Positions 1 to 11,382 of a DNA stretch of 64,000 nucleotides are shown here, piece after piece. The translations under genes and the position numbers were made by a program. The stretch is from Sciurus carolinensis (taxonomy: Eukaryota > Chordata > Mammalia > Rodentia > Sciuridae). The notes below the pieces were generated by a model. The model did no database searches. It had not been told where the DNA came from and saw only the letters and a list, made by a program, of their open reading frames with translations. The DNA is taken from the NCBI RefSeq assembly GCF_902686445.1, contig NC_062216.1, positions 12,607,084 through 12,671,083 of the forward strand. Direction: 5' to 3'. The first letter of the stretch is position 1. Each line of letters begins with the position of its first letter.

Positions 1-1995
1 GCGTGCCTGCTGCGTTGGACATGACGCTGACTGGCAGAAAAAAGAACAAAGAAAATGGGACTGGCTGACCTCGGGGTGGAACCCCTGGGCCCAGGAGTAA
101 AACCTCCAGAACAGACAAGTGAACACCTGGAAGAAGCTGCAGTTACTTTTGCCAATAGACTCGCTGATAAGATCTCTCCAAAGAAAGACAAGGGACTGGG
201 GGTAAAACTGACACCACGACTCTTCCATTCGTCAGACAACAGAATCATAAAACAGCGGAAGGAAAAGTGCAAAAGCTGACCAAAGGCCTTTATCCTGCTC
301 CTCTGGGAATCACTGATGCTGTTAAGACTGGACTGGAGCAAGGGAATGATGCTGGTTATCTTGCTGAATCAGAGAAATTTGGAGAGCTGGCAGCAACCAA
401 AGAATCGAAGGACTTGATGAGACTTTATCATGGTCAAGTCCTGGGCAAGAAAAATAAATCAGGAGCTCCACAGAAGGATGTTAAGCATCTACCTATTCTT
501 GGTGTGGGGTGTTGGGAGCTGGCACCACCCAAAGTCTCCCTGGATAAGGGGCTGAAGGCCCTTCTTAAAGATACTACAGCAGCTGGACGGGGCCAGGGAC
601 AGCAACAAGCGTTCCAAGGACAGAATGCCAAAGTGAAGAAGAAAGCTGTAACATCATTGCAAAGGGATTTCAACTTCAGCCACCTGACTAGGCAGCTTGA
701 TTACCAGGGTTTTCCAAAGGCCCACATGGTGACTGAAGCTGTTTTTGAGGACCTCAGTGTTAAGCACAAAGTGGTAAAGGAAGTAGAAGCGGCGATGACA
801 GATCCCTGTGTCTTTGCCAATAACACATCTGCTTTCCCAATCAATGAAATTGCTGTTGTCAGTAAAAGACCTGAGAAGGTGATTGGCATGCACACTTCTC
901 TCCTGTGCAGCTACTAGAGATCACGGCAAACCAGAAAACATCCAAGGACACAGCTGTTCCCACTGCAGCTGCTGGTCACAAGCAGGGGAGGTCATCATTG
1001 TGGTTAAGGATGGAGTTGGCTTCCACACCACCAGGTATCTTGCACCCCTGTGGTCTGAAGCCTTATGAATCCTCTAGGAAGGAGCTGGTTTCCCCGACCA
1101 CAGGCTTTGGTTTTCCTATGGGGGTGCCAACCTGGCAGATGAGTTAGTGTGGATGCAGTGGAGTGGATGGAGGTGAAACCTAGACTGCTGAAATAGATGG
1201 TGTCCAATGGCTTCCTGGGTCACAAGTCTGGGAAGGGATTTTACATCTCTCAGGAGGGTCCATAGATGAACAGTCTTTTGGCAAGTCCGAGTCTGCCTGC
1301 TAAGCCTGAGGTCTCCTCTGATAAAGATGTTCAGTACTGCATGGTGACAAAATTTATGAATGAGGAAGTCTTCTTCCTACAGGAAGGGATCTTGGCCACA
1401 CCTGTGAGGGAGATGCTGGGGCAGTCTTTGGCCTTCGCTTCTTCCCTCGTCTTGGAGAACACTTCCATCTGTGGATCTATATGGTGCCCTGAAGATTGTG
1501 GACCGGCTCCTGAACTCTAAGGTTGCCTATGGAAAACAGTTCACTCCATGCCAGCTGCTCACTGACCACACCAACAGACCTAGCAAGAAGTTGTACCAGT
1601 GAGCAGGCTCTCCTGCCCTGCCCAGGCAGTGCACTAACCCAGCTGCCAGCCGTGCCACCTGGGGGTACCAGGCAGCAGAGGGAAGACCAAAACCAGCCTT
1701 GAATTTGTACCTTAATTAAAGTTCCATCAGCTCGGGCCATCCCTCCTTCCTGGTGAAGTCTGACTATGAATCAGAGTTTGCATGTCATGTTGAAGAGTGG
1801 AGCCCACTGTGCTCCTGTTAGGAACCCTGACGCTAAACCAGTAGCCAAGAGCCATCTGGGGCCACCTTTGTCAGCTATTCCTCCTGGGAGGCCAGTGGTG
1901 GCCAGGGCATTCCTGTACCCAGCCCAACACAGAGCAACAATAAAACCAAAGTATCAGCCTCAAATATAAAACATAAAATAAAAACCACTCTAAAA
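1..1995 (+). pseudogene. HADHA: Processed pseudogene of HADHA (mitochondrial trifunctional protein alpha subunit), 5' end outside window
   Basis: The broken reading frames match the middle and C-terminal part of HADHA, the mitochondrial long-chain enoyl-CoA hydratase / 3-hydroxyacyl-CoA dehydrogenase of beta-oxidation. Recognisable stretches run in order: the end of the hydratase part and linker (about 55-279), the '[18 protein letters not shown]' segment and the dehydrogenase domain (about 267-917), then the C-terminal domain (about 1266-1520) ending in '...KKLYQ' with TGA at 1600-1602. Exons are joined without introns. A 3' UTR-like tail with AATAAA-type signals and A-rich sequence follows to about 1995. 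Several frameshifts and stops interrupt the frame, and the NAD-binding glycine motif (family GxGxxG) is destroyed near position 505. This is a retrocopy, inserted opposite to the inferred DOCK5 direction. The 5' end runs off the window, so the total length and target-site duplication cannot be judged. Confidence 0.93.
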
Positions 1996-3100
1996 GTAGT
2001 GGAAAATGGATTTGCTGGTCTTGCCCATTAGCATGTCGTACTTCATTTCAGGGTAACTCGGCACAAGGATAGCTGGTATGCAGTGACCTATTGAAGTGCA
2101 CGGGTCCCCTGAGGAAAGGTGACGGTCCCAATCCTGCAGCTACCTGTGAACAGAGGAGACCTGGTCCCACCTGAAGAGAGCACAATGCACGTGCCCCTCT
2201 CCCTCCCCACTCACCCTAACCCATCCTCCTGCCCCACAGGAGAGTGCTTAGCGTATCAGGGCACGGGACTGTGAAGGTGAGGAAAAAAGACTAAAGGTGG
2301 GTCTCAGTTAGATGACTGGGGACTCTGCTTTTAGTCGCTCACACTTGACACATAAGGTCATCTCAGACTTGTCACTGTCTCTCTCCATTCCTGCCACCTT
2401 GGATTATCCTTCCTTGCCTAAAGTTCAAAATTACTGCCTTTGGATGGTCCTGCCTCCAGTCTCCCTGCATGTATGAAACAAGACCAACAATGACATCACA
2501 GGGCTGTTGTGCAGAGGAAGTATTTCTAAAACACTTAACACGGGAAGTACTAGCTATCAGCAGAATGATCACACTACTCTGCGTAACTTCTGTTGCTTGA
2601 ATACTCTTTAAACACTATGTATGAAGTCTTATTCCCCAGCTCCAAATCTTCCAGTAGCTCCTATTTTCTACCAATGCATATGACTTAACTTCCAAAGCTC
2701 CTTTCTGAGTATTTTTTTTGAATCCCCCTGTTTGAAGGGCCCTTGCTACTTTTCTCCATGTGACCAAATTCTCCCCATAAATTTACAAAAGGCTAACTGG
2801 ACCACAGGAGGCTGGATCATCTCAGCCTTCAGTGGAGGACCGTGGTCAGCCTGGTACACATAACTTAGAGCTTAATCAGCACAGCCTGCTGCATGATGTG
2901 ACCTGCCCAGCTCCCTCCTGGGGCTCCAGACAGAGGCATGACCCCACCCAGAGGCTCATGTCTGGCAAGGTCCACATGCCACAGGCTTCCTCACACAGGG
3001 CCTCCTGAAGAGGGATGCTCATCAGTCACAAAAGAGGACCTTTGTCTATCAGTCTGAGACTTCCCTCTCTTTCTCTTTTAGTTGTCGATGGGCCTTCATT
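1996..3100. other. No gene recognised (inferred DOCK5 intron 1)
   Basis: This is non-repetitive-looking sequence of mixed composition. No long open frame, RNA gene or repeat that I can name was seen. Confidence 0.5.
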
Positions 3101-3166
3101 TCATTTATTTATTTGTGGTGCTGAAAATGGAGCCCAGTGCTCCACCACTGAGCCACAACCCAGCCC
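3101..3166 (-). mobile_element. SINE fragment, ID-type right half (antisense)
   Basis: A T-rich start is followed by 'ggtgctgaaaatggagccc' and 'accactgagccacaaccc'. This is the reverse complement of the ID/tRNA-like part of the squirrel composite SINE. The left B1 half is absent. Confidence 0.75.
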
Positions 3167-3567
3167 AGTCTGAGACTCTTCTCCCCTCAATGACTCCCCA
3201 GAGAGCTAAGAGCATGCTGACAGCACCCTCTCCCACCTGGCAGAAATATGTCACGGGTGGGGATACAGATGTCACAGCCTCCTGATGGAAGATGGCTGAC
3301 CAGGAGTCCTCTGTGCTGACGGTTCTGTGGCCTTTGGAAGAGGCTGAGGGACAGGTAAAGTCAGCTGCCTAAGCTTAGTGCCATCTCCTCCCTCAATCCC
3401 CTGTCAACAGCGTTGTCACTTACAAATATCTGAATCTCTTCTCTGCCATCTCACTTAGCGCGTTCTCTTTCCTGAGTTTTCTGATTGATCTTGTTCTTGA
3501 TCTCCTGCTTTGTGGACCCTGGCCCCCGCTTCCCCTACTGGTACCAAAACAGGTCATCCTCTGTATA
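3167..3567. other. No feature recognised
   Basis: Unique-looking intronic sequence. The short open frames here show no family motif. Confidence 0.45.
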
Positions 3568-3682
3568 AAGAGCCTTTCTTGGTAGTTGCCAAGCATTGGG
3601 AACAACCCCAAATTCCTTCAGTGAGAGAATGAATAAACAGGCTGCGGTATATCCATACTCGGTGACAAAATGCACAACGAGG
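3568..3682 (+). mobile_element. Old LINE-1 fragment (ORF2 3' end type)
   Basis: The wording 'tagttgccaagcattggg aacaacccc', then 'gaatgaataaacaggctg' and 'tatatccatactcggtgac' matches the conserved C-terminal part of mammalian L1 ORF2, where 'aacccaaatg' and 'gtggtatatccatacaatgg' are typical. It is strongly diverged and lacks flanking parts. Confidence 0.6.
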
Positions 3683-5279
3683 GACACACACAACGTGAAT
3701 GAATGGCGGACTCGAAAGGTTGTGTGCAAACTCTGCGACTCCATTCACACGTCACTCTGGAGAAGGCGAAGCTACAGGGGAGGACAGAGCGGTGGCTGCT
3801 GAGGGCGGAGAGTGCAGGGGCTGGCTCCCAGGGGACCCGCAGAAGGAACCCCTGGGCTGAGGAAAGCACCCACATCCTGACCGCCATGGGGCCAAGTGAC
3901 CCACCAAGTGCCTGAGTTCACAGAACTAAGCAGAGCAGCAAATGGCCAGCTGGAACTTCAAATAATGTGGCCCGGAATTACCTGTTCAGCAAAAGCTGTC
4001 CACATACTTGCTTTCCTGGGTAAAGGGAAAACAGTAAGTTTGATGTGACTTCACATCATAGGTGAAAAACAATTTGGGTTGGACGAGGTATTGAACGTTA
4101 AAAAATCATACAAGTGCTAAAATGTATAAAGAAAAATAGAGAACGATGGTTCTTAACTTTGGAGGGGAAAAAAAAGTCCTTTCCTAGCTGGTGGCCAGGT
4201 CGCACTGCAGAAAGACAAAGGTCTGGTCTATAAAGATGAAAAAGCCCGCAGCACAAAAGTCCATAAATGACAGGAAAAGGAATCACAGAGAAGCAAAGCA
4301 CAACATATATGAGAAGGACAGAAAAATGTGACAAGATGTAAGCCGATCATGAAGAAAAAGGGAAGCTTTTACATAAGAGGAAAACGAGCAAAGAACATGA
4401 ACAGAACCATCACATCAACGCAGAAACAGAAAAGCCCGTCGAAACATTAAGAGTGTCCATCGTCACCAACACAATGGAGTGGAAATAATCAGCAAAATAT
4501 TGGCAGCACCTAGAGGTAGGCAGGCCATGTGGGCGGCACTTGGTGGAAATGCTCGGGAGCCCTTGGCATGGGCCTTCTGGAAATTCCCCTTGCGTTTCAG
4601 AATGAACAGGTGGATTGAGGCATGAGAGACAGAATCACAGGCACCCAGCTGGTGAGTGATCAAGAAATGGTCTCATGCAGGTAACCTCCACCCAGGCCAA
4701 GAAACCAACCAGCAGCCGCTTCCAGAAACCTCCATCAGAGAACCCCATCCAACTTCCTCCCCAGATGTAACCCAGGCTCTCCTGACAACAGACTTGTCTA
4801 CATTAAACCTACTGTGAGTCCTTATCTGTTTTAAAACTGCAGATACAGCCTGAATCAGAGTTATGGGTAAGATGTCCATGATTTTTTTCAAAGTTGAAAA
4901 CAGTATGCTCTACTATTTATGTAAATAGTATGTCCCATTTTGTTTAATGTGTTTCAAATGCACAGAAAAATGTCTGCAAGTTTGTATCACAGTTACTATG
5001 TGTTCAGAATCCTAGAGAAAAACACGATCTACCACTTATTTAGTTGAAAATGATGGAGCACAGATTTTTTTAACAATCAAAGTTGCATAAACACGTCTTC
5101 TACACACCTGATCAAATGTGGTAGATATACAGACGATCAGGATCCCAACTGGATCCTCAAAAATAACTGAACAAAATGGTTTCAAAGTTCGTAAGGAAGG
5201 AAAATTATCTGTGAATTGCCAAGAAAGGTTGAAAAGGAAAGAAGGCAAGGGATTTTCCTTCTGAGACATTAAAACTTTC
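3683..5279. other. No gene recognised
   Basis: AT-rich intronic sequence with no open frame above about 90 codons and no RNA gene seen. Parts near 4,060-4,450 look like very old LINE sequence, but the match is too weak to call. Confidence 0.4.
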
Positions 5280-6200
5280 TACGAAGTTTCTGTATAGTCA
5301 AAACAAACACATGCCACAGAAATAGAAAAATAAATCAGTGGAATTGAAGAGTCTAAAAAAGTATCCAAATACATATAATTATGGCATTTTTAACTTAATG
5401 AGAAGAAAATCTGGCCATATTTGACTGTTTTACTCAAGGGTAGGGTTGGGGAGAAAGAAAGAAAAGAAAAACAGGTTCCTTCCTCATTTACCATCCACAC
5501 ACAAATAAATGCAAGCACCTGATAAACTTTATTTTGAAATGGGACTGAACCCAGGGCGCTCTACCACTGAGCCATGTCCCTAGCCCTTTTTTATTATTTA
5601 GAGACAGGGTCTCACTAAGTTGTGTGGGGCCTTGCTAAACTGCCAAGGCTGGCCTTAAACTTGTGATCCTTGGGTCTCAGCCTCCTGAGTTCCTGGAATC
5701 ACAGGCGTGCGCCCCTGCTCCCAGATGTGACTAATAATTTTTAAAAGATACTTAACTTCATGACCACAAGTATGAAAAATCACGGCAAGTGCTGCTCAGG
5801 AGCAGTGAAGTACCTCCCTGAAGGGGAGGTCACCAGCAGGCCTCTGCGACGGTGTCAATGAACCGCTCACAACTTTCTAAAGAACCACCTGACCTAGCCA
5901 TTACTGTTGGAACGCAGTAGATTCAGAGCATCTGTACATAAGGAAGTGCAAAAAACAAAAAGGGCATTTATTGTAGTTTTGTTTAACCTGATGGCTCAGA
6001 AAAAGGAAATGAAATCTATCATGGTACACACCTCCCCCGAGAGCCACCCTGCCTAGGAACGTGAGTCAGGCCCACACCTGATCTGAAAAGATGTCCCTGG
6101 TGTGTTAAGTGGACTAAGGGGCGGTGGGGTGGGGGCGGGGGGACTGCTGAGTAATGCAGGCAATGTGATCCTTTAAAAAAAAACTTACAGCAAACAGGAA
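5280..6200 (+). mobile_element. Ancient LINE-1 ORF2 relic, interrupted by a SINE
   Basis: On both sides of the SINE at 5528-5724, A-rich sequence resembles old L1 ORF2. Examples are 'cacagaaatagaaaaataaa' with 'gtatccaaatacatataatt' on the left, and 'aaaagatacttaacttcat' with 'atgaaaaatcacggc' on the right. No open frame survives. The family cannot be set without a repeat library. Confidence 0.45.
5528..5724 (-). mobile_element. Composite B1/ID squirrel-type SINE (antisense)
   Basis: Reading antisense, the ID half ('ggactgaacccagggcgct', 'accactgagccatgtccct') is followed by the B1 half ('agagacagggtctcactaag', 'cagcctcctgagttcctgg', 'cacaggcgtgcgcc'). Both halves are present, about 195 bp. 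It sits inside an older L1 relic. Confidence 0.9.
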
Positions 6201-6289
6201 GCAAAAAGCAGCCTAGACACACGGTGGGCTTGCATGCTCACTGAGATGGATGCGGATGACGTGGACTACCCTCCTTCTAAATTTTATGT

Positions 6290-7090
6290 TTCTCTTAATT
6301 TTAATTGTGGTAAAATACACATAAAATTCACTATCCGACCACTTTTAAGTGTAGTTGAGTAGTGAGGTATGCTCACATTACTGTGCAACGCATTTCCAGA
6401 ACTTTCTTCATCTTGTCAATTGTATTTCTGAGCCCACTATACCTCCACTCCCTATTTCCCTCTCCCCACAACCCAGGACAACCGCCGTTTTTCTGCTTTC
6501 TGTCACCATGAATTTACCCGCTCCAGGTGCCTCGTGTACACAGGTGGGAGACCTGGCATTTGCCTCTGTGACGGGCTTACTTCACTTGGCCTGATGTCCC
6601 AAGGGTCATTGTGTCGCTGCATGTATCAGAATTCCCCTCCTTTTTAAGGCTGAATAATAGTCCCCCGTATATACCACACCACACTCTGCTCTTCCATCTG
6701 TCGATGACATGCGAGTGGTGACTGTAATAATTCTGCTATGAACACAGGCGTGCAGATCTCTTGAGTCTGCTCTCACGTACCCAGAGGAGATGCTTCATGG
6801 TAGAGTGATGCTATTTTTAATTTTGTTCTCCACGAGGGCTGCAACACTGTACATTCCCACCAACAGGGCACAGGGACTCCAATTTCTCCACATCCTGGCC
6901 AACACTTATTTCCTGTTTTGTTTTGACAGTAGCCACTCTAACAGGTGTGAGGTGATCACTCAGTGATATCCATCTGCACTTCCTGATGATTCGTGGGGCT
7001 GAGAATCTTTCCATACGATCGTTGGCCAACGACATATGACCCTTTGACATATAACCCTTTGCCCGTTTGTTAACTGGGTTATCTGGGAGT
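6290..7090 (-). mobile_element. Old LINE-1 3' end (antisense)
   Basis: 'attgtggtaaaatacaca' and 'tactgtgcaacgcatttcc' are the reverse complement of an old L1 3' UTR. Further right, 'attcccaccaacagggcac', 'tctccacatcctggccaac' and 'gtgtgaggtgatcactcag' are the antisense C-terminal ORF2 part. No coding frame remains. A similar element occurs at the right edge of the window. Confidence 0.85.
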
Positions 7091-7193
7091 TTTGATGGTT
7101 ACACTGCAGGACAACAACCTTCTTCACATCGGATGCCCGAGGACAGAGCCAGGGTGGCAACAACAGAGACAGTAACTTTTTCTTTACGTATAT

Positions 7194-7525
7194 TGCTGTA
7201 GTTTGGATCCAAAGTATCTCCAAAGGCCCACGTGTTAAAGGCTTGGTCTCCACTGGTGCTACTGGGAGGCAGTGGACCTAGTGGACAGTCAGGGCATTGG
7301 GTGTGTGTCCCTGAAAGGGACACTGGGACCCTAGTCTCTTCTCTTTGCTTCCTACCCATCCTGCAGTGAGCAGCTTTGCTCTACCACATGTGTTCCCACT
7401 ATCATGATCTGCCTTGCCACAGGCCCAAAGCAACAAAGCCAATCGATGAACTGAAACCCCTGAAATCATGAGCCAAAATAAATCTTTCCTCCTAGGAGCT
7501 GATTATTTCAGGAGTTTTGTCACCT
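7194..7525 (+). mobile_element. Solo LTR, ERVL-MaLR type
   Basis: It starts 'tgctgtagtttggatcc', carries 'caaaggcccacgtgttaaag' and 'ccacaggcccaaagcaac', and ends with 'atgagccaaaataaatct' (AATAAA-type poly(A) signal), then 'cagg' and a 'ttttgtcac' tail. This is the layout of MLT/MST-like LTRs. It has the same organisation as the LTR at 58699-59525. No internal region is attached, so it is probably a solo LTR. Confidence 0.75.
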
Positions 7526-7529
7526 GCTG

Positions 7530-8174
7530 GAAAGCTGCACACATGTGTATGTTTACATGAAGAAGAGCCTCAAGCTGGCCCCTGCAAGCCCGGTCCATTG
7601 TCCCTCCACCTAGTTGAAGTGGAACCTTGTCTCCCTTAGTTGAAGATTTGTTCTGATTTCATGTGTACCTTTTCAGACTGGAAGGGAATGAGAATTCTAA
7701 GTGGCACACGCCCTTGCTCTTTTTCTTATGGTCACATGGATATCCAGGGTGAAAGAGAGATCTGGGTACACGTGACTGCTGCAAAGCACAGGAAGACCCC
7801 GAGGACACTGCGGAATGTGGGAAACATGGAAAGCACTACGTGATCACGCCTCGTCATTCCCTTCCAAACAGCAGCGGAGCACAACCAGCATTTTTGAGCT
7901 CCTGCACAGAGGGCAGGAACCGGAACAGGAAAGTCGGAAGGTGCAGGGGCTGTACAAAGCAATGCTGGGAACAGGACAGTCGGGGAGCCTCTGTTTATAC
8001 ACGACACGAATTTGACATCTGTGAAGTTCAGGGTCTCTCTACTTAACAGAAATTTAATCTCAGAAAAATTTTGGCAAATCTACCCAAACGGGCGTAAATC
8101 CATCTTACCATGTGAATGTGCACTCAGAGTTTTTTTAAAAAGTTACTTCCCTTGATAATAAAAGTATACCATTC
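7530..8174. other. No feature recognised
   Basis: Unique-looking intronic sequence. The overlapping short open frames on both strands have no recognisable domain. Confidence 0.45.
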
Positions 8175-8382
8175 TATTTTTTTTTTTTCTTTTTATACTG
8201 AAGATCAAATGCAGGGGCAATTGATCCCTGAGTCACATCCCCAGCCTTTTTTGAATTTTATTTAGAGACAGGGTCTCACTGAGTTGCTTAGGGCCTAAGT
8301 TGCTGAGGCTGTTTGAACTTGAGATCCTCCCGCCTCAGCCTCCTGAGCCTCTGGAATTACAGGCGTGACCATGGCACCCAGC
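8175..8382 (-). mobile_element. Composite B1/ID SINE (antisense)
   Basis: A T-run is followed by the diverged ID half ('gatccctgagtcacatcccc') and then the B1 half ('agagacagggtctcactgag', 'cctcagcctcctgagcctct', 'ttacaggcgtgacc'). Confidence 0.88.
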
Positions 8383-8900
8383 AAAAGCAAACCATTTTTA
8401 TCTTTCATCCTTTCTGAAAGCTTCTTTGTTGTCTGTATGAGAAGTTCTTCCCTTTTCATTTTCTTGTCATAAAACATTTTGGCACATCTACTTTGTTTAG
8501 AATTCTAAGACCCACAATCTTGGCCCAGGGGTAGCTGCTGATGGAGGAAGAACAGATTAAGTAACACCCAGGTTTCAAGGCATCCAATGGGAACCCAAAG
8601 CAGGAGCCTGAGGGAGCAGCACCTGGGCAGGGGGAGGAGCCACAGGTGTGAGCCACACAAGGAGCCCTGTGCAGGCAGGCAGGTGTCGAGGCACCCAGTG
8701 GGGAAGGCACTTTTTGGCCAATCTCCTCACAGCTTCGTCTTTACTGTCAGTGGGTAGAAGTGTGCGTTCCTAGCCAGGGTGATCCTGGTGGCCCAAAACC
8801 TTTACGGAAGTCTTCTTAGCTGATAAAAAGCCGTGTGCTTGCTAAGATAATCAAGTCCCAGGGTTGCTGGGAGCCTCTGCTGAAAGCCAGAATCAGGAGC
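8383..8900. other. No feature recognised
   Basis: Sequence between a SINE and the full-length L1. No gene or named repeat seen. Confidence 0.45.
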
Positions 8901-8917
8901 AAGAAAGGAAAGTTAGG
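8901..8917 (+). repeat. Left target-site duplication of the L1
   Basis: 'aagaaaggaaagttagg' recurs directly after the L1 A-rich tail as 'aagaaaggaaagtaagg' at 15433-15449 (16 of 17 identical). Confidence 0.88.
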
Positions 8918-10321
8918 GAAGATCCAAGATGGCGGACTAGAGGGAAGCTGCGTTCCCTGTCGCTCCGTAACTCCGGTTTCCAGCAGAGGATATCTGTTTC
9001 TTGGTGAGGCAGTTTTTGCTGCTTATCGATCCCCTGCTGTTTACCCCATTTGTCTGCTGTGATCACCTGCAGTCTGCCAGCATATCGATGTCTTTTTTGA
9101 GTGCAGATTGCTCACTGTCAGGCATCTATCATCCGCCAATTGCCTGCCTCTCACCTGTCCATCGCCTGCCTTACACCCATCCATGGCCCAACGCACGAGC
9201 TTCACCTCCCGATTGTCTGACAACAGTCAGCAAACTGATCGCTGACCGCCAGTGGAGCGCCAGCTGCCTGCTGCTGCCTGGAAGTTCACTGTTATAGTAC
9301 CTGCAGGTTTGATTACACGTGGCTGCCGCCATTTTGAGACAACAGCCAGGCCCCATAGGACCCCTGGCCAGACTGACTGAGCCCCTTCTCCAGGAGCCCT
9401 CAGTCGGATCACTCCCTGCCTCTGAGGCCCTCACATCGACTGACTGCTCCCTGCCACCAGGACCCCCAGACCAACTGACTGTGCCCTATCACCAGGATCC
9501 CAGACCAACTGCACCCAGCCTCCAGGATCCCACAACTACACCAAACACACCCAACCTCCAGGACCCCTGCCTGATCAACCCCACCCTACCTCCAGGACCT
9601 CCTGCTGACCACGGCCACACCCTAAGCTGCAGCTCCCCATTTGCCAACACATTTTGAAGCCAGAGCAGCCATCTTGGATAATCCTGAAAGCCATAGCTCC
9701 GATCTTGAGGTGGGGCAAATCCATCCTGAGACACCTGCTGGAGGCTTGAAGCTCATTGTCAGGTACCTCTCATGCATCAGGCTACTGAACACTGGGAGGT
9801 TTCATTAGTATATGACTGTTATACAGTAGATTTTATTTTTTCTCCTTATTGAAAAAATTTAAGTTTTTATTTCTTTACTTTTCTTGCTTTCTTTTCCTTT
9901 TGTTTACCTGTTCCCTCAGAGTCTCTTTCTCCCTTTTTGGCATGCTAACATCCAATTTCTTTTGATTACACTCTCACCCTTTCTATTATCTAGAACTTCT
10001 GTATATTCTTTTCTTATCCCATTAACAGCCACATTCTACATCCCTCTGCATCCTCTTTGTCCTCCATTTGAAACTGCAGACCTTATTGCAAATCTGTTTG
10101 TTTTACTGAAGATAATATTTGAACTCATTCTGTTTATTATGACAATTTTGTTATTGTCCTCATAAGGGCTATTTGGTCTAGGATTGCATAGTGTCTCAAT
10201 TGGGCACTGCTAATACTGATCTCCCCTTAAAGAAAAGGTTTTGGAAACCTATAGAGCCACTATAAGGCTATAGGGGGAAATCTGTAATACCCCAGATCTG
10301 CACTGCTAGAGGGAAAGATAC
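8918..10321 (+). promoter_or_regulatory. L1 5' UTR / internal promoter region
   Basis: The first bases contain 'ccaagatggcgg', which matches the YY1-type site that sets the transcription start in other mammalian L1 promoters. Two reverse-oriented CCAT cores follow, at about 9326-9336 ('gccgccatttt') and about 9669 ('gccatcttgg'). The middle part holds degenerate 'ccaggaycc' repeats, and the last 500 bp are T-rich. Promoter activity is inferred from the L1 family and not shown. Confidence 0.7.
9385..9612 (+). repeat. Degenerate tandem repeat in L1 5' UTR, unit about 32 bp
   Basis: The core 'ccaggaycc' recurs at about 9390, 9459, 9492, 9524, 9558 and 9594, mostly about 32-36 bp apart, each followed by a C/A-rich spacer such as 'cagaccaactg'. 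This resembles the repeated modules seen in rodent L1 promoters, but the unit itself is not one I recognise. Confidence 0.7.
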
Positions 10322-11217
10322 ATGAACAACATGAAAAAAACAAGGGAAGAAAATGATCCAAACAAATCTAGATTCTATATTAACAGAATCCAATGACAGT
10401 ATGTTAGCAGAAATGTCAGAAAAGGACTTCTGATTATACATGATTAAGATGATTCGTGAAGCACAGCATGAGATAAGAGAGTAAATGCAGGCAATGAATA
10501 AGCTGACAGAGCACCTGCAGGAAGCAAAAGATCATTTCAACAAGGAGGTAGAGATTCTCAAAAAAAACCAAATGGAAATCCTTGAAATGAAGGAAACAAT
10601 AAACCAAATAAAAAACTCAATGGAAAGCATCACCAAAAGACTAGACCACTTGGAAGATAGAACCTCAGACAATGAAGACAAAATATTTAATCTTGAAAAT
10701 AAAGTTGCCCAAACAGAGAAGATGGTAAGAAATCATAAACAGAATCTCCAAGAACTATGGGACATCATGAAAGACCAAATTTAAGAATTATTGGGATTGA
10801 GGAAGGCACAGAGATACAAACCAAAAGAATGAACAACCTATTCAATGAAAGAATATCAGAAAATTTCCCAAACCTGAAGAATGAAATGGAAAATCAAATA
10901 TAAGAGGCTTACAGAACACCAAATGCACAAAATCACAACAGGTCCACACAAGGCACATTATAATGAAAATGCCTAACATTCAAAATAAAGATAGGATTTT
11001 GAAGGCCGCAAGAGAAAAGCATCAGATTACATATAGGGGGAGACCAATACGGATAGCAGCTGACTTCTCAACCCAGACTCTAAAAGCTAGAAGGACCTGG
11101 AACAACATTTTTCAAGCTCTGAAAGAACATGGTTGCCAACCAAGAATCCTATACCCAGCAAAACTAACCTTCAGATTTGAAGATAAAATAAAATCCTTCC
11201 ATGATAAACAAAAGTAA
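10322..11217 (+). pseudogene. L1 ORF1 relic (RNA-binding chaperone protein)
   Basis: ORF1p is the trimeric RNA-binding protein of the L1 particle. An open segment at 10485-10784 (99 codons) is rich in E/K/L/N heptads such as 'LDHLEDRTSDNEDKIFNLE' and represents the coiled coil plus the start of the RRM. A second open segment at 10963-11217 contains 'RPIRIAADFSTQTLKARR', the conserved C-terminal domain. Stops occur near the start (about 10395), the frame is lost near 10775-10785, and a further stop lies near 10900. The protein cannot be made. Confidence 0.88.
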
Positions 11218-11382
11218 AAAGAATTTGCAAATAGAAAGCCTGCACTATAGAATGTTCTCAACAAAATATTCCATGAGGAGGAAATGAAAAACAACAATGT
11301 AGGTCAGCAAAGGGAGGAACTACCTTAGAGAAAAACCACTCAAAGGAGAAACCAAGCCAACATAAAACTAAAAATAAGCCAA

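Noticed and set aside
9319..9657. 112-codon frame in the L1 5' UTR as an extra L1 protein
   Set aside because: It is a Pro/Thr-rich translation of the tandem promoter modules. No equivalent is known to me at this position.
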